From an uncultured Oscillospiraceae bacterium (GTDB lineage Bacteria; Bacillota; Clostridia; Oscillospirales; Oscillospiraceae), in contig CAKUCT010000041.1 in assembly GCA_934643765.1 (NCBI GenBank), positions 1 to 11,527 of the forward strand: a DNA stretch of 11,527 bases, given 5' to 3'. Shown here one piece after another: positions 6,881 through 11,527 of this stretch; positions within the stretch are counted from its first letter, which is position 1, and each line of letters begins with the position of its first letter. Under the pieces are notes generated by a model. It saw only the letters and a list, made by a program, of their open reading frames with translations, had not been told where the DNA came from and made no database searches. Both the position numbers and the translations under genes were made by a program.

Positions 6881-6886
6881 TTGAAC

Positions 6887-8179
6887 TTGATTAAATATAT
6901 CGTTCAGGGCGGCAACCAGCTCAGCGGCCACGTCAGCATTTCAGGTGCGAAGAATGCTGCGGTTGCGATTCTGCCTGCCAGCCTGCTTGTCGACGGCGTG
7001 TGCCGGATTGAAAACGTACCGGATATTTCCGATGTGCGTCTGCTGCTTGAAATTCTGAAAAACATGGGTGCGTCCATCCGCCGCTTCGGACGCAATACCC
7101 TGGAGATTGACTGCTCCCGCGTGCGCAACGCAACGGCGCCGATTGACCTGGTACGCCGGATCCGCGCTTCGTATTATCTCATCGGCGCGGAGCTTGGCCG
7201 CTTTGGCCACGCGCGCGTGGCGATGCCGGGCGGCTGCAACTTTGGCGTCCGCCCGATCGATCAGCACATCAAGGGCTTTGAGGCCATGGGTGCAAGCGTT
7301 GAGCAGATCGGCGGTTATGTCTGCGCGGACGCGCCGGAAGGCGGCCTGCAGGGCGGGCATGTGTATCTGGACATTGTCTCTGTGGGCGCGACGATGAACA
7401 TTCTGCTCGCGGCAGTGCTCTGCAGTGGCATGACGATCATTGAAAACTGCGCCAAAGAGCCGCATATTGTAGATCTTGCAAACTTCCTCAACGCCATGGG
7501 CGCGAAGGTCTCCGGCGCGGGCACCGATATCATCAAGGTGCGCGGTGTGCCGAGACTCTCCGGCGGCAGCTATACCATCATCCCCGACCAGATTGAGGCC
7601 GGCACCTACATGGCCGCGGCTGCGGCGGTGGGCGGCGATGTGACGGTGGAAAATGTCATTCCGAAGCATCTGGACTGCATCACAGCAAAGCTCCGCGAGA
7701 TGGGCGCGAAGGTGACGGAGTATGACGACGCCATCCGCGTGGAATCCTCCCGGCGTCTTCGCCGGTCGAATGTCAAGACCATGCCGTATCCCGGCTTTCC
7801 GACGGATATGCAGCCGCAGATTGCGGTGTGCATGGCGCTGGCCGAGGGGACGAGTCTTGTGACCGAGGGCATTTACGATAACCGCTTCCGCTATACGGCG
7901 GAGCTCAACCGCATGGGCGCAAGCATCCAGGTGGAAAGCAAGACCGCGGTTATTGACGGCGTTTCGCAGCTGCACGGCTGCGAGGTGCGCGCGTGTGATC
8001 TGCGCGCGGGCGCGGCGATGGTGATTGCGGCCTTGTCTGCCGAAGGCACAACGACGATTGAAGACGCGCATTACATTGAGCGCGGCTATGAGGATATCAT
8101 CGGCAAATTCTCCGCCATCGGCGGCAAAATCCGCCGGATTGAAACTTTCGAGGCAAGCTCCCAGAGCGAGGCCGGCTGA
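6887..8179 (+). CDS. murA: UDP-N-acetylglucosamine 1-carboxyvinyltransferase MurA
   Basis: A 430-residue cytoplasmic enzyme that transfers enolpyruvate from PEP to UDP-GlcNAc, the first committed step of peptidoglycan synthesis. It shows the near N-terminal substrate-binding SGAKNA motif, the mobile catalytic loop MPGGCNFGVRPID with Cys117 as the PEP-reactive cysteine, IPDQIEAGTYM (which carries the family's catalytic Asp), and FPTDMQPQ. Because the loop residue is Cys rather than Asp, fosfomycin sensitivity would be expected from family knowledge. The length fits MurA (about 420-435). The start is taken as TTG 6887, matching the usual short lead before the first strand; an in-frame TTG at 6881 would add two residues but is too close to the ribosome binding site. 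It follows the walRK cluster after a 435-bp gap with its own promoter, so it is probably a separate unit with a related cell-wall theme. Confidence 0.95.
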   Translation: MIKYIVQGGNQLSGHVSISGAKNAAVAILPASLLVDGVCRIENVPDISDVRLLLEILKNMGASIRRFGRNTLEIDCSRVRNATAPIDLVRRIRASYYLIGAELGRFGHARVAMPGGCNFGVRPIDQHIKGFEAMGASVEQIGGYVCADAPEGGLQGGHVYLDIVSVGATMNILLAAVLCSGMTIIENCAKEPHIVDLANFLNAMGAKVSGAGTDIIKVRGVPRLSGGSYTIIPDQIEAGTYMAAAAAVGGDVTVENVIPKHLDCITAKLREMGAKVTEYDDAIRVESSRRLRRSNVKTMPYPGFPTDMQPQIAVCMALAEGTSLVTEGIYDNRFRYTAELNRMGASIQVESKTAVIDGVSQLHGCEVRACDLRAGAAMVIAALSAEGTTTIEDAHYIERGYEDIIGKFSAIGGKIRRIETFEASSQSEAG

Positions 8180-8186
8180 AAAAGCA

Positions 8187-8225
8187 TGAAATAAAAAGCT
8201 CCCCTGCAAGCTGCAGGGGAGCTTT
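8187..8225 (-). terminator. Intrinsic terminator, best oriented for typA
   Basis: A 14-bp perfect stem, AAAGCTCCCCTGCA (8195-8208) with 8212-8225 and loop AGC. Read on the - strand it is followed by TTTTTATTT, a good U-tract, so typA transcripts that pass the neighbouring hairpin would stop here. On the + strand its tail is poor. Confidence 0.75.
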
Positions 8226-8243
8226 AAAATTATCGACAGCTAT

Positions 8244-8280
8244 AACCCCCGCCTGCATTTGCAGGCGGGGTTTGTTTTTT
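8244..8280 (+). terminator. Intrinsic terminator of murA
   Basis: CCCCGCCTGCA (8247-8257) pairs perfectly with 8260-8270 across a 2-nt spacing, and is followed on the + strand by TTTGTTTTTT (8271-8280). This is the strong terminator for murA. Confidence 0.85.
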
Positions 8281-8299
8281 GAGTAAATCTCGCAGAGAT

Positions 8300-10120
8300 T
8301 TAGGCTTTTGCCTTGGAGGCCGCGCGCATACGCGCCGAGTGGTCAAGAATGCGCTTGCGCATACGAAGGCTCTTCGGCGTGACTTCCAGCAGTTCGTCGT
8401 CTGCCAGATACTCCATGCACTGCTCCAGGCTCAGAACCTTCGGCGGGGCCAGACGGATCGCTTCATCAGAGCCCGCTGCACGCATGTTGGTCAGCTGCTT
8501 GCGCTTGCAGACGTTGACGGACATATCCTCGTTGCGGTTGCACTGGCCGACGATCATGCCGGCGTATACATCCACGCCCGGGGCGATGAACAGTGTGCCG
8601 CGGTCCTGAACGTTTCCAAGACCGTAGGCGCACGCCTCGCCGGTCTCAAAGGCGACCAGCGAGCCGGTCAGCCGGCGCTCAATTTCGCCCTTGACCGGTG
8701 CGTAGCTCTCCAGCGTCGAGGCCATGATGCCCTCGCCGCGGGTGTCAGTCAAAAATTCGTTGCGGTAGCCGAACAGACCTCTCGTCGGAACCAAAAATTC
8801 CAGACGCATGCGGCTTCCGATCGGGGTCATGGAGATGAGCTCGCCCTTTCTCTGGGCCATCTTGTCGATGACCGAGCCGACGGAGTTTTCCGGGACGTCG
8901 GCCACCATGCGCTCAATCGGCTCGCAGAGCTTGCCGTCGATTTCCTTGTTCAGAACGTGTGGCGTGGAGACCTGAAACTCATAGCCCTCGCGGCGCATGG
9001 TTTCAATCAGAATGGAAAGGTGCATCTCGCCGCGGCCTGCGACGTTGAACGAGTCAGTACCGACCTCCTTGACGTGCAGCGAAACATCTTTCAGAAGCTC
9101 GCGCTGCAGCCGGTCGCGCAGATTGCGGGAGGTGACGTACTTGCCCTCGCGGCCCGCGAACGGGGAATCGTTGATGGAGAAGGTCATCTCGATGGTCGGG
9201 TCGGAAATCTTGACGAACGGCAGCGGCTCAATATTGTCCGCCGCGCAGAGGGTTCTGCCGATGGTGATGTCCGAAATGCCGGAGAAAGCGACAATCTCAC
9301 CGGCCTTTGCCTCGGTGATCGGGCTGCGGCCAAGACCCGTGAACTCATAGAGTGTGACAATCTTCTGCTTTTCCTTGATGGAAGGATCGTGGTAGTCGCA
9401 GACAATGACTTCCTGGTTCTGGCGCACGCAGCCGCGCTCGATGCGGCCGATGCCGATACGGCCAACGAACTCGTTGTAGTCGATGGACGAGACCAACAGC
9501 TGAAGCGGGCCTTCCTCGTCACCCTTGGGGGGATCAATGTAGTTGACGATGGTCTCAAAGAGCGGCGTCAGGTCGCTACCCTCTTCGTCGGGGCCGTAGG
9601 ACGCGATGCCGCGGCGGGCGGAACAGAAGATCGTCGGGGACTCAAACTGCTCTTCGGTCGCGTTGAGGTCGAGCAGCAGCTCCAGAACCTCGTCGATGAC
9701 CTCATGGACTCTGGCGTCCGGACGGTCGATCTTGTTGATGACGACGATGACCTTGTGGCCAAGCTCCAGCGCTTTCTGCAGAACGAACCGCGTCTGCGGC
9801 ATGGGGCCTTCGGCTGCGTCGACGAGCAGCAGAACGCCGTCGACCATCTTCAAAATACGCTCGACCTCGCCGGAGAAGTCGGCGTGGCCCGGGGTATCGA
9901 CAATGTTGATTTTGTAGCCGTTGTAGTGAACGGCGGTATTTTTGGCAAGAATGGTGATGCCGCGCTCGCGCTCAAGATCACCGGAGTCCATGACTCTGTC
10001 TGCCACAACCTGATTTTCGCGGTAAACACCGCCCTGCTTTAACATCTGATCGACCAGGGTCGTCTTACCATGGTCAACGTGCGCGATGATCGCAATATTC
10101 CGAAGCTTATCCTGCGTCAT
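8300..10120 (-). CDS. typA: Ribosome-associated translational GTPase TypA/BipA
   Basis: A 606-residue translation-factor-type GTPase that binds the ribosome and supports growth under stress and ribosome assembly in other bacteria. The G domain shows G1 AHVDHGKT (13-20), G2 RGIT (53-56), G3 DTPGH (75-79), G4 NKID (129-132) and a G5 region at FCSARRG. The rest contains the EF-G-like domains II, III and V, the TypA signature TRGEGIM and the basic TypA C-terminal domain, giving the family's normal length. Starting at 10120, the ATG is preceded by GGAAAGGGG (+ strand 10129-10137) at 8-nt spacing. It is transcribed alone, divergent from the ferritin-like gene and convergent with murA. A long + strand open frame over 8279-10042 is an antisense shadow of its codon bias. 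Confidence 0.97.
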   Translation of the reverse strand: MTQDKLRNIAIIAHVDHGKTTLVDQMLKQGGVYRENQVVADRVMDSGDLERERGITILAKNTAVHYNGYKINIVDTPGHADFSGEVERILKMVDGVLLLVDAAEGPMPQTRFVLQKALELGHKVIVVINKIDRPDARVHEVIDEVLELLLDLNATEEQFESPTIFCSARRGIASYGPDEEGSDLTPLFETIVNYIDPPKGDEEGPLQLLVSSIDYNEFVGRIGIGRIERGCVRQNQEVIVCDYHDPSIKEKQKIVTLYEFTGLGRSPITEAKAGEIVAFSGISDITIGRTLCAADNIEPLPFVKISDPTIEMTFSINDSPFAGREGKYVTSRNLRDRLQRELLKDVSLHVKEVGTDSFNVAGRGEMHLSILIETMRREGYEFQVSTPHVLNKEIDGKLCEPIERMVADVPENSVGSVIDKMAQRKGELISMTPIGSRMRLEFLVPTRGLFGYRNEFLTDTRGEGIMASTLESYAPVKGEIERRLTGSLVAFETGEACAYGLGNVQDRGTLFIAPGVDVYAGMIVGQCNRNEDMSVNVCKRKQLTNMRAAGSDEAIRLAPPKVLSLEQCMEYLADDELLEVTPKSLRMRKRILDHSARMRAASKAKA

Positions 10121-10166
10121 ATCCTGCGCCCCTTTCCGTGTATCACAAATAATCTAACAAACACGT

Positions 10167-10195
10167 ATTTTAACACAGCCATAGTCTAATTACAA
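10167..10195 (-). promoter_or_regulatory. Candidate sigma-A extended -10 promoter of typA
   Basis: On the - strand, TTGTAA (10195-10190) and TAAAAT (10172-10167, 5 of 6) are 17 bp apart, with an extended-10 TG one base upstream of the -10. The start of transcription would be near 10160, giving a leader of about 40 nt. Confidence 0.7.
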
Positions 10196-10318
10196 GATTT
10201 TATCCTGTATTTTTCTGGCTGCCCGGACATTTTTTTACCTGTTTCCGCGCGGCTTTGCAGCTATGGCTGGAACGCGCGCGCAAGGCCGCTGCATAAAATG
10301 GACGGAAGGAGGGATCCC

Positions 10319-10843
10319 ATGAACCAAATTGACTGCAAACAGGCGCAAAGAGTCTGGAGCCGGGTCATGGCTTCGCAGGAGCAGGCGCCGAAAACACGGG
10401 AAAATCAGGCGCAGCCGGCGGCCGATGCGGCAGAGCCGCCGCAGATGCAAAATCTGCTGACCGAGGGGTATGTGCTGGAACTGATGCAGCAGGAGCTGGC
10501 CGGGGCGGCTACATACCGCTGCCTGGCGGGCCGGATGAAGGGCTGCGCAAGAAAGCTTCTGTTGACGCTGGCGGCCGACGAGACAGATCATGCAAAAAAG
10601 CTCGGCGCAATCTATTTCCTGATGACCGGGAAAAAAGCCTGCCCCGGAAGACCGGAGCGGCCGTGCATCACCTGTAACGCAGAGACGCTGCGCATGCAGT
10701 ACCAGAAAGAGCTGTCCGCCCGTGAAACCTACGAGCAGCTTGCCAGCGCGGCAGGCTCGCGGGCGTGCACGATGCGCGAGATTGCGCACGATGAGTGCCG
10801 CCACGCCCAGCTGATCTATCAGCTGCTGCAGAGCTGTCTGTAA
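10319..10843 (+). CDS. Ferritin-like (rubrerythrin-type) diiron domain protein
   Basis: A 174-residue protein whose residues 47-174 form a four-helix ferritin-like bundle with candidate iron ligands Glu59, Glu88 and His91 (DETDH), Glu131, and Glu159 and His162 (DECRH); the two ExxH motifs are typical of rubrerythrin-like proteins. It lacks the C-terminal rubredoxin domain, so it is not a full rubrerythrin. Instead the linker between helices 2 and 3 carries three cysteines (108, 116, 119; CPGRPERPCITC). The first roughly 45 residues are Gln/Ala/Pro-rich and probably disordered. Likely roles are iron binding or peroxide/oxidative-stress handling in an anaerobe, but the substrate is unknown. The start at ATG 10319 is preferred over ATG 10298, because AAGGAGGG at 10306-10313 lies between them with correct spacing to 10319. 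It is a single gene with no confident promoter seen in the 198-bp divergent gap. Confidence 0.8.
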   Translation: MNQIDCKQAQRVWSRVMASQEQAPKTRENQAQPAADAAEPPQMQNLLTEGYVLELMQQELAGAATYRCLAGRMKGCARKLLLTLAADETDHAKKLGAIYFLMTGKKACPGRPERPCITCNAETLRMQYQKELSARETYEQLASAAGSRACTMREIAHDECRHAQLIYQLLQSCL

Positions 10844-10849
10844 ATGCAA

Positions 10850-10885
10850 TAGATAAAAGGGGGCCGCTGCATACCGCAGCGGCCC
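10850..10885 (-). terminator. GC-rich hairpin, left copy; U-tract on the - strand (spoVT side)
   Basis: GGGCCGCTGC (10861-10870) pairs perfectly with GCAGCGGCCC (10876-10885), loop ATACC. Read on the - strand it is followed by CCCTTTTATCT, so it could end spoVT transcription. On the + strand no U-tract follows. It is nearly identical to the hairpin at 11107-11131. Confidence 0.6.
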
Positions 10886-10906
10886 TGCGCTGTCAAAAAA
10901 GTGAGA

Positions 10907-11102
10907 CTTTCAGGCACTGCATCTGTAGCCTCGCAGAGTTCTGCCGCGCACGGCAGAATAAAGTGGAAATTATTTTTTGCCGCGACCTGTGCGTGGCAAA
11001 AAATTCTCTACGCGGAGAGAGTGTGTTTTTGCAGGTGAAGCCTGCAAAAACGCGCGGGTCGGAGCGCAACGCTATTGTCAAAAAGCAATCGCTTTTTTGA
11101 CA
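10907..11102 (-). repeat. Four-hairpin structured intergenic element, copy 2 (downstream of spoVT)
   Basis: Read on the - strand this 196-nt stretch repeats the plan of 2297-2496. H1 pairs 11091-11102 with 11076-11086 (one bulge, 4-nt loop). H2 pairs 11041-11051 with 11025-11035 (11 bp perfect, 5-nt loop). H3 pairs 10995-11004 with 10972-10981 (10 bp, 13-nt loop ACGCACAGGTCGC). H4 pairs 10951-10958 with 10939-10946 (8 bp, loop TGCG). Then come AACTCTGCGAGGC (10940-10928) and CTGAAAG (10913-10907). Stems share almost no sequence with copy 1, yet all pair; the H3 loop matches copy 1 at 10 of 13 positions and the box after H4 is identical over 13 nt. It is in sense orientation downstream of spoVT. 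The gap has no credible coding sequence. Confidence 0.8.
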
Positions 11103-11106
11103 GTTT

Positions 11107-11138
11107 GGGCCGCTGCATGCTGCAGCGGCCCGTATTTT
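11107..11138 (+). terminator. GC-rich hairpin, right copy; U-tract on the + strand (ferritin-like gene side)
   Basis: GGGCCGCTGCA (11107-11117) pairs perfectly with TGCAGCGGCCC (11121-11131) and is followed by GTATTTT on the + strand, so it can stop transcription coming from the ferritin-like gene. It matches the hairpin at 10861-10885 at 23 of 25 positions as a direct repeat. Confidence 0.6.
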
Positions 11139-11527
11139 AGCTTTCCATCTGCCGCCCCAGGAACCCTGCAACGGTCTGCACCAGCTTCTGCTCGGCTTCA
11201 CTGAGCGGCTCGTCGCCGTCCTCCAGAAGCAGCATGACGCTGCCCATGAGATCACCTTCGGACAGAATCGGCGCGGCAACGCCAAGATAGTACCGCTCAG
11301 AATTTTCAGACGGGTGGAGCTTGATCTGCCCGGCCTGATAGCGGTAGATTTTCCGCGACTCCATCAGCTGCTCGAGCTCCTGTGAGCAGCGCTTGTCCAT
11401 CAGCTCGCGCCGCTGCACGCCAAAGGCCGCAATCATGGTATCACGGTCGCAGACGGCCGCGATGTGGCCGGTGTTTTTGCCGATCGATTCACAGATCTGC
11501 CCCGCAAAATCAGTCAGGTCCCCCATG
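11137..11527 (-). CDS. spoVT: SpoVT-like transcriptional regulator, C-terminal GAF domain (partial, 5' end outside window)
   Basis: About 130 residues are visible, ending at TAA 11139-11137. The order and spacing of motifs follow the C-terminal GAF domain of SpoVT: a GDLTDFA lead-in, GHIAAVCDRDTMIAA, a MDKR and LEQLME.R helix, a YYLGVAAPI strand, GDLMGSVMLL, and the closing helix AGFLGRQMES, which is highly similar to the SpoVT end as I recall it. The Met at the window edge lies in the linker, so the N-terminal AbrB-type DNA-binding domain (about 50 residues) lies beyond the window. In spore formers SpoVT is a forespore regulator that adjusts sigma-G genes; related proteins persist in some non-sporulating Clostridia. 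It converges on the ferritin-like gene, with paired hairpins and the structured element between them. Confidence 0.88.
   Translation of the reverse strand, partial: MGDLTDFAGQICESIGKNTGHIAAVCDRDTMIAAFGVQRRELMDKRCSQELEQLMESRKIYRYQAGQIKLHPSENSERYYLGVAAPILSEGDLMGSVMLLLEDGDEPLSEAEQKLVQTVAGFLGRQMES

Noticed and set aside
6675..6884. A 69-codon open frame in the murA leader
   Set aside because: It starts inside the promoter, has no ribosome binding site, shows a low-complexity composition, and the region is better explained as promoter and leader.
6941..8209. A 422-codon open frame on the - strand opposite murA
   Set aside because: Antisense to a certain murA, rich in His/Arg/Ala with no motif; a shadow of codon bias, and it runs into the terminator region.
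8279..10042. A 587-codon open frame on the + strand opposite typA
   Set aside because: It lies almost wholly antisense to the unmistakable typA, has no family motif or ribosome binding site, and has the His/Arg/Asp-rich composition of a GC-bias shadow.
10121..10318. Promoter for the ferritin-like gene
   Set aside because: TAAAAT at 10295-10300 is too close to the ribosome binding site and has no -35 at proper distance; other pairs tried had wrong spacing, so no promoter is called.
10890..11131. CRISPR array or tandem repeat array
   Set aside because: The successive units are hairpins with different sequences, not direct repeats with spacers.

Overview
The window looks like chromosomal DNA of a moderately high-GC member of the Bacillota, class Clostridia, most likely the Oscillospirales/Ruminococcaceae side. 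The reasons are strong AAAGGAGG ribosome binding sites, a WalRK-type two-component operon with yycH/yycI-like genes, a spoVT relative, a clostridial-type ferritin-like protein, and small hairpin-rich intergenic repeats. The genus assignment is an inference only.

Layout, left to right: the 3' end of a probable LysR-type regulator (1-131); a sigma-A-like promoter and an RsmF-type rRNA m5C methyltransferase (234-1571); then walR (1588-2292), walK (2509-4263), a yycH-like gene (4293-5564) and a yycI-like gene (5615-6445), all on the + strand. A 435-bp gap follows. It holds a long-arm inverted-repeat element (6493-6657), two candidate promoters and a structured leader, and leads to murA (6887-8179, +). 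murA converges on typA (8300-10120, -) over a pair of interlocked terminators. typA is divergent from a ferritin-like (rubrerythrin-type) gene (10319-10843, +), which converges on the 3' part of spoVT (11137-11527, -).

Functionally, WalR/WalK with two membrane-anchored extracytoplasmic partners form a cell-wall homeostasis sensor. murA next door makes the first committed peptidoglycan precursor. The rRNA methyltransferase and TypA are ribosome-related housekeeping functions.

The most interesting signal is non-coding. The 216-bp walR-walK gap and the 293-bp gap between the ferritin-like gene and spoVT carry two copies, in opposite orientation, of one roughly 200-nt element. Each has four consecutive perfect or near-perfect hairpins. 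Stem sequences differ completely between copies while pairing is kept. Loop sizes, linker lengths, a 13-nt loop and a 13-nt downstream box are conserved. Each copy lies in sense orientation just downstream of a gene (walR, spoVT). This compensatory pattern suggests a structured RNA or a hairpin repeat family that I cannot name. The second copy is also flanked by 25-bp near-identical terminator hairpins, as if it had inserted into a terminator.
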